Origin: Lachnoclostridium sp. UBA1781
Lineage (GTDB): Bacteria; Bacillota; Clostridia; Lachnospirales; Lachnospiraceae
Direction: 5' to 3'
Assembly (NCBI GenBank): GCA_002315495.1
Contig: DCGJ01000066.1
Span: forward strand, 1 to 29,977
DNA: 29,977 nt
Below, in pieces: positions 1 through 7,658 of this stretch. Position 1 is the first letter of the stretch. Each line of letters starts with the position of its first letter. Both the position numbers and the translations under genes were made by a program. The notes beneath the pieces were generated by a model. The model worked only from the letters and a program-made list of their open reading frames with translations. It was not told the DNA's origin and searched no databases.

Positions 1-19
1 TAGCTACCTCCTTAGTTAT

Positions 20-106
20 TTAAATTCGAGTTTCCTTATCTTTCAGCGCAAGATATACCGCCGGCACTTCTCTTTTAAGTTTTTTTGCTCTCTCTTTTAA
101 GGTCAT
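20..106 (-). pseudogene. Truncated N-terminus of a DUF1232 (YkvA-like) protein
   Basis: A 28-codon reading frame begins at an ATG and reads MTLKERAKKLKREVPAVYLA and onward, ending at a TAA. From memory of the family, this is the usual N-terminus of small DUF1232 membrane proteins, which normally continue with a Trp-Tyr-Ala-Lys stretch and an Ser-Pro-Ile-Asp-Leu-Ile-Pro core. That core is missing: after the Asp-Lys-Glu-Thr the frame gives only Arg-Ile and stops. I see no strong ribosome binding site. A possible Shine-Dalgarno sequence (AAGGAGG) follows at 6-12 and probably belongs to a gene beyond the left edge. It is most likely a decayed remnant. A real short peptide cannot be excluded. Confidence 0.45.
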
Positions 107-167
107 TTCTAATCACCATATTCTATCTCTTCAACGCAGGCCCTCGATGGTTCATAACCTTGGAATA

Positions 168-974
168 TCATTCCTTAATATACTTCTTATCTTCCCCGAA
201 AGTTCGTTTGCATTTCATAAAACAATAACCTCCAACCAGAAAGAATGAAATATTCGCAAGCATCATAGCAAATGGATTTGTATAATACCAATCTTCATTG
301 TATACCAAAAACACAGGAAGCATCGCCGAGATTCCATGACTTATAGAACAAGCAAAAATAGATTCACTTTTCTTATATAAATATACCATAAAAAAGCTAA
401 GACATATGTTAGTAACGGTAAGTTCTATAAATCCTTGTACCGGATAATCCATATGCAATAAGATACCAATATGATAAATACCTCTTAGCAAACCTAATAT
501 GGTACAAGCTTTCCAAATGCCCATTTCATGTTCTAATTTTCCATACAAATAGCCTATCCATCCCAATTCTTCTCCCAAACATTCAATAAAACAAGCCGTC
601 CCCAGCAATGTCATCATGGCTATTTCCCAAAGACTTGAGATTGTAAAACTTGATTCAACATTTTTACCAAATACCCACAATACCACAGGATCCGAAAGAT
701 AGGATAAACAAATTGTCGCCACAATGGATATACCAAAATATTTCCATGATTTTTTCTTTATTGTAATTCCCAGGTTGTTCCATCCCTCTCCGGTAATTTT
801 TGTCATGATCAAACACACAATCATTGGAAAAAACTGTGCAAGCATGAGCATAAACATTGATAAGGCCGACTCTTCATTCAAGTATCCTACATACCAAAAA
901 ATATTGCTTATGATTACAACTATAAGGATATATACGCTCGCTAAAAGTATGTTGTTATATTTTGTTTTTCTCAT
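168..974 (-). CDS. CPBP family intramembrane metalloprotease
   Basis: Predicted integral membrane protein of about 268 residues with roughly eight hydrophobic segments. Counting from the ATG at 974, the EELGW motif at residues 135-139 followed by Gly-Tyr-Leu matches motif 1 of the CPBP (CAAX protease and bacteriocin-processing, Abi) family. A His at about 168 and the Ser-His-Gly at about 212-214 fit motifs 2 and 3. Family members cleave peptides within the membrane, and some give bacteriocin self-immunity; the substrate here is unknown. The open frame extends three codons upstream to a TTG, but the ATG is the better start, with AAAGG about 11 bases before it. The gene is more AT-rich than its neighbours, which suggests a different history. 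No peptide or bacteriocin gene is visible beside it. Confidence 0.8.
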   Translation of the reverse strand: MRKTKYNNILLASVYILIVVIISNIFWYVGYLNEESALSMFMLMLAQFFPMIVCLIMTKITGEGWNNLGITIKKKSWKYFGISIVATICLSYLSDPVVLWVFGKNVESSFTISSLWEIAMMTLLGTACFIECLGEELGWIGYLYGKLEHEMGIWKACTILGLLRGIYHIGILLHMDYPVQGFIELTVTNICLSFFMVYLYKKSESIFACSISHGISAMLPVFLVYNEDWYYTNPFAMMLANISFFLVGGYCFMKCKRTFGEDKKYIKE

Positions 975-1078
975 TTCCAACAAACATCCTTTCGTTTATC
1001 AAACACGGAAAATAGCTGCCCACTTAAGGAATTTACAATAATAATTTATCAAAATGCGCTCCAAATATCAATAATAAT

Positions 1079-1135
1079 AGGGAACCATTCCCGCAGAAGT
1101 CGGTGAATAAGTTCCCTAACAGTGGCACCTGCCAC
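1079..1135 (-). terminator. Two stem-loops after the TPR gene, possible weak terminator
   Basis: Directly downstream of the zinc-ribbon/TPR gene, a perfect GTGGCA/TGCCAC hairpin (1122-1135) is followed by a longer AGGGAAC/GTTCCCT stem (arms 1079-1085 and 1111-1117). On the minus strand the second stem is followed by ATTATTATT rather than a pure U tract, so termination is plausible but may be inefficient. Confidence 0.35.
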
Positions 1136-1163
1136 AAGCCTATTATTCTATTCTTTTTACTCC

Positions 1164-2630
1164 CTACTGTCCGCTTAACGAATCAACCGCTACAGAAGCA
1201 GAACTGTAATACTGGCCATCCGGAAAACGTTCCATATACTCACTATAGTACTTCTTTGCGTTATCGTTGTCCTTCGTCAACTGATAAGTACGTGCCAAAT
1301 AGTACAGATTCTCCTCATTATCCGGAGATTTCGCGTAGGAGTACTGGAAAAACTCCAGGGCGGAGGCGTACTTCTCATTACCATACAATGACTTACCCTC
1401 CTCAAACAGCTCGGAGCTGGTCATCGTAACGCCCATAACATCCGGGTAAGCAGCGGAAATCTTTTCGTAAATGCTCGCCGCGTACGAGTTTCCGAGTTCC
1501 TCGTCCGAAACCGCCTTCAAACGCTGCTGAAGCAAAAAGCGCTGGGTACGTGTCGCATTTTCCGCATCGGCTCCCTTCGACTGGAGGTCCATATAATACG
1601 CGATTAAGCGGAACATATTCACGCCGCCGGCCTTATCGGAAAGCTCGGCCAGTTCTGCCTGATAGGCTTCCAAATCGATTTCCTGAAGCTCCATCTTGGA
1701 TTGCAATGACTGAATCTCCTTCTCCAAAGATTCGTTATCGGACAGATAACCGGACAACTCCTCGCCGTACTTTGCCTGTGTTTCCTTGAAATCCTGCTGC
1801 ATGCCCGATTTCACCCCCGGAATTACCATAAAGTATACGACTAGGATACCGAGCAGTACACCAACAATCAAACTGATGAAGGAACGATAATCCGGGCGGT
1901 CCTCCTCATAGCTGTACTGCGGAAAGAACGTTCTTCTCGTCTTCTTATCGTTCACATCCTCTACCAAATCCTCCTCCGGACTCGGAAGCACAAGACGAAT
2001 CTGTCGCCCCTTGTGTGTAATCTCACGAATCTCCTTCAGGTAAGAAATGGAAGTAGTATTGGAAATATCAATTTTCAGCGTGCGCTTGATGCACTTTCTG
2101 GCATGCTCGATATCATTTTTCTTCAGATAAACAAGCGCCAAAAGTTGCCATGCACGAATAAAACTCGGATTCAGACTGACTGCCTTACGAAGCTGAATCA
2201 AAGCCAAATCGTAACCCTCCTGCTGAGCCATGGAAAGACCGGCATTGTACTTACGAATCGCATTGTTCAGTTCATCCAGCTTGGTCATATTTTTCTGCAA
2301 TGTCTCAAGGTACCGCTCCGCCGGATTATTCCCTTCCAGCAGACTTCGGCTGATGATCCACTCATTGATGGCAAGAACGGTCTCACCCATCTCGAAATAA
2401 ACCAATCCCAGCAAATTCCTGGCATCCACATTTTTCTTGTTTACTTTTACGGCGCGCTTTAACATATCCACGGCCCCGCTAAGATCGCGAATCTTAGCCT
2501 TTTCCAGACCCCTGTTATAGAAATAGCAGGAATACTTTCGGGTCTGCTGGTTAATCTCAATATCGTAACCGCAGCGTGGACAAATGCCCTTCTTCAAGGT
2601 CATATTGGCACCACATTTTGGACAAATCAT
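1164..2630 (-). CDS. Zinc-ribbon, TPR and transmembrane protein
   Basis: This 488-residue protein has a clear layout. A short zinc ribbon (Cys3, Cys6, Cys17, Cys20, two CxxC pairs) comes first. TPR-like helical pairs follow at about 35-100 and 125-200. A single membrane helix lies at about 250-271. A likely coiled coil covers about 280-335, and further TPR repeats occupy about 400-488. The topology implied is an inner zinc-ribbon/TPR half, a membrane anchor, and an outer coiled coil with TPR repeats. TPR repeats usually serve as protein-binding scaffolds. No enzymatic motif is visible. An AAGGAG site precedes the ATG. The small ORF ending at 2657 lies 26 bases upstream and is probably co-transcribed. 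I recognise the architecture, not the specific function. Confidence 0.8.
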   Translation of the reverse strand: MICPKCGANMTLKKGICPRCGYDIEINQQTRKYSCYFYNRGLEKAKIRDLSGAVDMLKRAVKVNKKNVDARNLLGLVYFEMGETVLAINEWIISRSLLEGNNPAERYLETLQKNMTKLDELNNAIRKYNAGLSMAQQEGYDLALIQLRKAVSLNPSFIRAWQLLALVYLKKNDIEHARKCIKRTLKIDISNTTSISYLKEIREITHKGRQIRLVLPSPEEDLVEDVNDKKTRRTFFPQYSYEEDRPDYRSFISLIVGVLLGILVVYFMVIPGVKSGMQQDFKETQAKYGEELSGYLSDNESLEKEIQSLQSKMELQEIDLEAYQAELAELSDKAGGVNMFRLIAYYMDLQSKGADAENATRTQRFLLQQRLKAVSDEELGNSYAASIYEKISAAYPDVMGVTMTSSELFEEGKSLYGNEKYASALEFFQYSYAKSPDNEENLYYLARTYQLTKDNDNAKKYYSEYMERFPDGQYYSSASVAVDSLSGQ

Positions 2631-2656
2631 AAATTCTCCTTACGTGAAACAGACTC

Positions 2657-2800
2657 TTACGAATCCTTCTTCTCCTGCAAAATCTTCTCCAGAATGTCTG
2701 CGAGATCAATGTTCTCTCGGCTCATAACAGCCTCCTCCGCCTGACTGATTTCGAGGCTAGGGCTGAACTTAGCAATTTCTTCATCGAAGTTAATCATCAT
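2657..2800 (-). CDS. Small acidic protein of unknown function (47 aa)
   Basis: A short ORF begins with two adjacent ATG codons and ends in TAA, predicting 47 residues rich in Glu, Asp, Ile and Leu with no Cys and no hydrophobic segment. The C-terminal half looks helical and amphipathic. A strong GGAGGA site sits immediately upstream of the first ATG, so the second ATG may be the better spaced start. It lies between valS and the zinc-ribbon/TPR gene on the same strand. That position and the good ribosome binding site make translation plausible. I do not recognise the family. Confidence 0.5.
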   Translation of the reverse strand: MMINFDEEIAKFSPSLEISQAEEAVMSRENIDLADILEKILQEKKDS

Positions 2801-2828
2801 TTCCTCCGTTTTGAAAAAGTATCAACAA

Positions 2829-2862
2829 GCGAAGAGAAGTGCCAAAGGGCAATCCTCTTCGC
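2829..2862. terminator. Hairpin after valS, possible terminator
   Basis: An 8-bp perfect stem GCGAAGAG/CTCTTCGC encloses an inner GCC/GGC pair. On the plus strand it is followed by TATTTTTT. On the minus strand, the direction of valS, it is followed by TTGTTGATACTTTTT, a poorer tract. It could end valS transcription partially or act in both directions. Confidence 0.5.
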
Positions 2863-2878
2863 CTATTTTTTCTATGTG

Positions 2879-5545
2879 TTACTTAGCAAAATGCTGCAAT
2901 CTCTCATCAACCTGAGCAAGCATCGCCTCATACTTCGCAAGCTTTGCCTTCTCTTCCTCAATCTTTGCAGCCGGTGCCTTGGATACAAACTTCTCGTTCG
3001 AGAGCATACCGGTAGAACGCTTAACCTCGCCCTCCAGTCTTGCCTTCTCCTTCGTGAGACGCTCGATTTCCTTGTCGATATCAACCAAATCCGCAAACGG
3101 CATGTAGATAGTAGCACCTGCAATTACAACCGATACGGCGTCTGCATCAATACCGCTCTTATCGGTCTGAATCAGAATCTCGCTTGCGCTGCCAAGAGTT
3201 GCGAAGAATACGCGGCTACCGTCAAAGATATCACGGATATGCTCGGACTCAGATACAACGTATACCTTCGCCTTTCTTGAAGGCGGAACGTTCATCTCGG
3301 TACGAAGACCACGCATCGCGGTTACCGCTGTCTTAATGAGCTCAACGGCCTCTTCTTCCTTAGCGAAATCAAATGCTGCATCGTAGGTCGGCCATGCGGA
3401 AATCATGATGGAGGTATCGTCGGTCAACTGACCTTCTGCATCCTTCAACGTGCGGTAGATTTCCTCGGTAACGAACGGCATATACGGGTGAAGGAGCTTC
3501 AAAGCCTGAACCAATACAGTTCTAAGCGTCCAAATAGCAGCCTTCTTCGAGGTCATATCCTCACCATAGAGACGAGGCTTTACCATCTCAATATACCAGT
3601 CGCAGAATTCTTCCCAGATGAAATCGTAGATCTTGCTAACGGCTACACCAAGGTCGAAATTCTCCATATTCTCGGTAACTTCCTTCGCAAGCGCATTTGC
3701 CTTGGAAAGAATCCACTTATCAGCATCGGTCAGAGTGGACATGTCGATGGAGGTGACTTTTCCGTCCTCACCCATCTGCTCCATGTTCATCATAATGAAA
3801 CGGCTTGCGTTCCAAACCTTGTTGGCGAAGTTACGGCTTGCCTCAACACGCTCCCAGTAGAAACGCATATCGTTACCCGGTGCGTTACCGGTAACGAGGG
3901 TGAAACGAAGCGCATCTGCGCCGTACTTATCAATAACCTCAAGCGGATCGATACCATTTCCGAGAGACTTACTCATCTTGCGTCCCTGCGAGTCACGAAC
4001 GAGACCGTGAATCAATACGGTGCTAAATGGTGCCTTGCCAACATGCTCGATACCGGAGAACATCATACGGATAACCCAGAAGAAAATGATGTCGTAACCG
4101 GTTACCAGAGTGCTCGTCGGATAGAAGTAATCCATCTCCGGTGTGTTGTCCGGCCAGCCAAGGGTAGAGAATGGCCACAATGCAGAACTGAACCAGGTAT
4201 CGAGAGTATCCGGATCCTGACGCATCGGCTTGCCGCATTTTGGACAAACTGCGCTGTCGTCCTTGGTAACTACCATCTCGCCGCAGCAATCACAGTAGAA
4301 GGCAGGAATACGATGACCCCACCAAAGCTGACGGGAGATACACCAGTCACGGATGCTCTCAAGCCAGTGATAATACGTCTTATCAAAATGCTCCGGTACA
4401 AACTTGGTCGTACCGTTCTTTACTGCTTCAATTGCAGGGCCTGCCAAAGGCTCCATCTTTACGAACCACTGCATGGAAACTCTTGGCTCGATGGTGGTGT
4501 TACAACGATAGCAGGTGCCTACGTTATGGCTGTAATCCTCAATCTCGGTCAACGCACCGCACTCCTGAAGATCCTTAACGATAGCCTCACGTGCCTCGTA
4601 ACGATCCATTCCTGCATACTTCTCGTACTCGTCAACAATCTTTGCATCCGGAGTCAATACATTGATTACCGGAAGGTTATGACGAAGTCCAACCTCGAAG
4701 TCGTTCGGGTCATGTGCCGGAGTAATCTTAACAACACCGGTACCGAATTCCATATCTACATAATCATCCGCAACAACCGGAATCTGACGGCCTACAAGCG
4801 GAAGCGTAATCATCTTGCCAACGCAGTCCTTGTAACGAGGGTCTGCCGGATTAACTGCAACCGCAGTATCACCAAGCATCGTCTCCGGACGGGTGGTAGC
4901 CATCTCAATATAACCGCTGCCATCACTGTACGGATAACGAAGATGCCAGAAATGCCCTGCCTGATCCTCGTAGTTAACCTCAGCATCGGAAATGGTGGTC
5001 AAGCAATGAGGACACCAGTTCACGATACGGTTACCACGATAAATAAGTCCCTTATTGTAAAGGTTTACGAATACTTCCTTAACGGCCTTGTTACAGCCCT
5101 CGTCCATAGTGAAACGCTCACGGTCCCAGTCACAGGAGGAACCCATCTTCTTCAGCTGGCTAACGATTCTTCCGCCATACTGACGCTTCCACTCCCATGC
5201 TCTCTCAAGGAAGCCCTCACGTCCAAGATCCTCTTTGGAAATGCCTTCCTCCGCCATAGCAGCAACAATCTTTGCTTCGGTTGCGATGGACGCATGGTCG
5301 GTACCCGGAAGCCAAAGTGCTTCATAGCCCTGCATTCTCTTGAAACGAATCAAAATGTCCTGCAAGGTGTTATCAAGTGCATGTCCCATATGCAACTGAC
5401 CGGTAATATTTGGCGGCGGAATTACGATGGTATACGGCTTCTTCTCTGGGTTTACCTTCGCATGAAAATATTTCTTCTTCTGCCACATGTCATATAAACG
5501 ATCCTCGATATCCTTCGGATCGTAATTCTTTGCTAATTCTTTCAT
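2879..5545 (-). CDS. valS: Valyl-tRNA synthetase
   Basis: Cytoplasmic class I aminoacyl-tRNA synthetase that charges tRNA-Val with valine using ATP. The protein is about 888 residues, normal for the family. The HIGH-type motif is seen as HMGH at residues 52-55 within PPPNITGQLHMGHALDN, and the KMSKS motif is intact within GRKMSKSLGNG in the second half of the catalytic domain. Between them lies the editing (CP1) domain, including the TTRPETMLGDTA segment. Four CxxC-type cysteines around CDCCGEM and CPKCGKP suggest a zinc-binding insertion. The C-terminus is the usual coiled-coil arm. I prefer the ATG at 5545 because GGAG lies 7 bases before it and homologues begin MKELAK. An in-frame ATG at 5557 is also possible. 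It has its own promoter and an untranslated leader of only about 30 bases. Confidence 0.98.
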   Translation of the reverse strand: MKELAKNYDPKDIEDRLYDMWQKKKYFHAKVNPEKKPYTIVIPPPNITGQLHMGHALDNTLQDILIRFKRMQGYEALWLPGTDHASIATEAKIVAAMAEEGISKEDLGREGFLERAWEWKRQYGGRIVSQLKKMGSSCDWDRERFTMDEGCNKAVKEVFVNLYNKGLIYRGNRIVNWCPHCLTTISDAEVNYEDQAGHFWHLRYPYSDGSGYIEMATTRPETMLGDTAVAVNPADPRYKDCVGKMITLPLVGRQIPVVADDYVDMEFGTGVVKITPAHDPNDFEVGLRHNLPVINVLTPDAKIVDEYEKYAGMDRYEAREAIVKDLQECGALTEIEDYSHNVGTCYRCNTTIEPRVSMQWFVKMEPLAGPAIEAVKNGTTKFVPEHFDKTYYHWLESIRDWCISRQLWWGHRIPAFYCDCCGEMVVTKDDSAVCPKCGKPMRQDPDTLDTWFSSALWPFSTLGWPDNTPEMDYFYPTSTLVTGYDIIFFWVIRMMFSGIEHVGKAPFSTVLIHGLVRDSQGRKMSKSLGNGIDPLEVIDKYGADALRFTLVTGNAPGNDMRFYWERVEASRNFANKVWNASRFIMMNMEQMGEDGKVTSIDMSTLTDADKWILSKANALAKEVTENMENFDLGVAVSKIYDFIWEEFCDWYIEMVKPRLYGEDMTSKKAAIWTLRTVLVQALKLLHPYMPFVTEEIYRTLKDAEGQLTDDTSIMISAWPTYDAAFDFAKEEEAVELIKTAVTAMRGLRTEMNVPPSRKAKVYVVSESEHIRDIFDGSRVFFATLGSASEILIQTDKSGIDADAVSVVIAGATIYMPFADLVDIDKEIERLTKEKARLEGEVKRSTGMLSNEKFVSKAPAAKIEEEKAKLAKYEAMLAQVDERLQHFAK

Positions 5546-5581
5546 ATCTTGCTCCATCCTTTCGTTCTATATATAAGGGGT

Positions 5582-5609
5582 ATTATAAGAGTTTCTTCCA
5601 TCTTTGCAA
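5582..5609 (-). promoter_or_regulatory. valS promoter
   Basis: On the minus strand, TTGCAA (5604-5609) and TATAAT (5582-5587) are separated by 16 bases and lie just upstream of valS. The expected start site leaves about 30 bases before the start codon. That is too short for a T-box riboswitch, the usual control of Firmicute synthetase genes. Confidence 0.7.
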
Positions 5610-5622
5610 GCAATTTCGAGGA

Positions 5623-6759
5623 TTAACGGTAAAATATCTCGGTTTTCTCAATCATAGCACCTTCACGATTGGTCTTTTCAATCACAATAATCCGATATTG
5701 CGAATCGTACTGATAGCTGTAATTGAGGACCTGGGTCAAAATCTCATCCTCATAAACCTCCGTACCGGAAAGCAAATGCTCGGCATCCACATAGGAATTG
5801 GTATACTGTGTGGAAGCCTGAAGTACCCCATTTTCATAGTAGCTCTCCATCACCGGACTTCCGTAGGTATCATACATCGCCACATCCTGATAGGAATCAT
5901 TTCCAATCGTATAATTGTGCTCGGAATAGGTCATGGTTCCGTTTTCATCAAACTTCCAAAGAAAACTACTGCCGTCATCGGTCGTAAAGCTCTCCTCCGT
6001 GGTTCCGTCATCCGCCTTCGTCCATTCATAGGAAATGCGGTAAAACATCATATCCTCGGAAAAGTACAGTTTGTCATCGCCACTCTTCCCAAACACTTCA
6101 CGAAAACGCTCATAATCCAGATTATCGCGATAGATTTCCTCCGTCTTATGTCCCTGCTCGTCCTTCAGCGTATACAGAAAGGAGAGTACTTTATTCTCAC
6201 TCAAACTTGCCTTTAGTTCAATCCCATTTTGCGTGGAAGCATACCCGTAGTACTGTACAATCTGATTCGAAATCGAGTATGCCATCTTCCCATCTTCAAA
6301 GTACCCATAAGCTTCCTTGGTCCAACTATCATAAAGGAGATGATCTTCCTCATCGTAATATTGCACATAACCGATATCTTCTTCGGATTCGTTATACCGC
6401 TCAGCCCGAACCGCACCCGGATACCAGGAAAAGCCATTTTCATCCTGCCACTCCTTCTGTTCCATTGCTTCGGTATACGTTTCCTTTGCGTTCTCAAAAC
6501 TAACATCGAGAACGATTTCCGCATAGGCCCTGGCCTCCGCATAGCTAAGTACAAACGGATCCGAGGATACTCCCCCATCGGTTGGTTCCCCATTTTCCGT
6601 TTTTTCCTCCTTGGCTTCCAGGTCTTCAAACCGGGACGGAATCACGATATCCCCTCCCCCGCGGTTGCAGCCGGTAAGTCCAAGCATTGCTATTACGAAA
6701 ACAAGAGCCGGGATCACTCGACCCCATCTCCTGTAATATCTCATATTCTTTTCCCTCAT
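5623..6759 (-). CDS. Lipoprotein with MORN/YwqK-like repeats
   Basis: Secreted lipoprotein of about 378 residues. A basic N-terminus, a hydrophobic stretch and the lipobox Leu-Thr-Gly-Cys show a lipoprotein signal peptide. Lipidation would be at Cys30 or Cys25 depending on the start. The mature part is rich in Tyr, Glu and Asp and carries degenerate beta-strand repeats such as YYENG and YFEDGK. These resemble MORN/YwqK-type repeats, which are generally structural. It is the last gene of the DUF5716/DUF5717 cluster and starts 9 bases after the preceding stop. The ATG at 6744 has a better spaced GAGGG ribosome binding site than the ATG at 6759 and may be the true start. No catalytic motif is visible; an outer-face partner of the cluster's membrane protein is an inference. 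Confidence 0.75.
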   Translation of the reverse strand: MREKNMRYYRRWGRVIPALVFVIAMLGLTGCNRGGGDIVIPSRFEDLEAKEEKTENGEPTDGGVSSDPFVLSYAEARAYAEIVLDVSFENAKETYTEAMEQKEWQDENGFSWYPGAVRAERYNESEEDIGYVQYYDEEDHLLYDSWTKEAYGYFEDGKMAYSISNQIVQYYGYASTQNGIELKASLSENKVLSFLYTLKDEQGHKTEEIYRDNLDYERFREVFGKSGDDKLYFSEDMMFYRISYEWTKADDGTTEESFTTDDGSSFLWKFDENGTMTYSEHNYTIGNDSYQDVAMYDTYGSPVMESYYENGVLQASTQYTNSYVDAEHLLSGTEVYEDEILTQVLNYSYQYDSQYRIIVIEKTNREGAMIEKTEIFYR

Positions 6760-6768
6760 CCAAATGCT

Positions 6769-7596
6769 CTACGCCCGATACTCGTTCTTCAGTCGCTGAA
6801 TGGTTTCGTCGAGCAGCCACCAGAAATCCTCATCGTTCTCCTTGTCCTTCAATTCCATCAAACGAAGAACATTGACATAGTCCGGCGAGAATTCACGGTT
6901 CTCCTCAATGAAGAAGAACTGATTCTCGAGTCGATGCAACACATCTGTTTCCTGATAGTAGTTCTGCAATTCCTGATTGAATTCCTTCTCCATACCGCCA
7001 AGCTTTAAGGCGTACAGATACTGGCACAGACTTTCCTTTTCGCCACCCTTCTGATAGGCCACGAGGAAATACTTGGCCGCCTGACGAAGCATTCCGTCTC
7101 TTGCCAGAAGTACGGCCAGATTGTGGTACGTCGTTCCCTGCTCCCTCGCAGACAGATTCACAAAATCCCGGTCATCCAAAATGTTTCGATACTCCAGGCT
7201 TGCCTCACGAATCTTGCCGTAACGAAGGAATGCATCGGCGTGACGTTTCTTTCTCTCAATCGGAAGCAGTTCGAAGTACTCATCAATCTGTCCGATCAGG
7301 TGATTGATTTCCTCCTGCGTATAATAATCGGTCGAAACGAAAACGGAAACAACCAGATCCTTTATCCCGCTCTTCTGATTCACAATCTGCTGAAGAAAAT
7401 CTGCACGCTCGGTCATTCCGAGTTCATCGCGAATCCACGGAATCAGCTGCTGCTCCGCCAAATCTTCTTCCAAGGTTTCCACGTTATGATACAGGTAGTA
7501 ACACAGTTCTTCCATCGTAAACACTTCCATGCCCGTGGACTGAAAATAAAACGGTGTCTTCGCCTTGTTACCGATACAGTAAATCAACTGTCCCAT
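6769..7596 (-). CDS. Hypothetical helical-repeat protein of the DUF5716/5717 cluster
   Basis: A 275-residue soluble protein with no signal peptide or membrane segment. The N-terminal part (about 1-115) includes MEVFTMEELCYYLYHNVE and is not recognised. The C-terminal part (about 125-270) is made of helical hairpins resembling TPR repeats, for example the segment around residues 160-215 with YHNLAVLLARDGMLRQAAKY. A strong AAAGGAGGGAG site precedes the ATG. The gene sits between the DUF5716-like gene and the lipoprotein gene on the same strand with short gaps, so co-transcription is likely. A scaffolding role for the neighbouring actin/Hsp70-fold protein is only an inference. Confidence 0.75.
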   Translation of the reverse strand: MGQLIYCIGNKAKTPFYFQSTGMEVFTMEELCYYLYHNVETLEEDLAEQQLIPWIRDELGMTERADFLQQIVNQKSGIKDLVVSVFVSTDYYTQEEINHLIGQIDEYFELLPIERKKRHADAFLRYGKIREASLEYRNILDDRDFVNLSAREQGTTYHNLAVLLARDGMLRQAAKYFLVAYQKGGEKESLCQYLYALKLGGMEKEFNQELQNYYQETDVLHRLENQFFFIEENREFSPDYVNVLRLMELKDKENDEDFWWLLDETIQRLKNEYRA

Positions 7597-7635
7597 CTTG
7601 GTTGCTCCCTCCTTTCGTCAGAATTACAAGTATGC

Positions 7636-7650
7636 CAAATGCAGCATTTG
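7636..7650 (-). other. Short intergenic stem-loop (GCATTTG core)
   Basis: Palindrome CAAATGC-A-GCATTTG in the gap between the DUF5716-like stop and the next start codon, about 40 bases upstream of that start. One of five similar stem-loops in this window. Confidence 0.5.
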
Positions 7651-7658
7651 CCGTAAGA

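Noticed and set aside
3488..5497. A 669-codon open frame on the plus strand
   Set aside because: It is exactly antisense to valS, has no ribosome binding site and no recognisable domain; it is a shadow of valS codon usage.
5545..5622. T-box riboswitch for valS
   Set aside because: The gap is only about 78 bases and already contains the promoter; no specifier stem or T-box sequence is visible.
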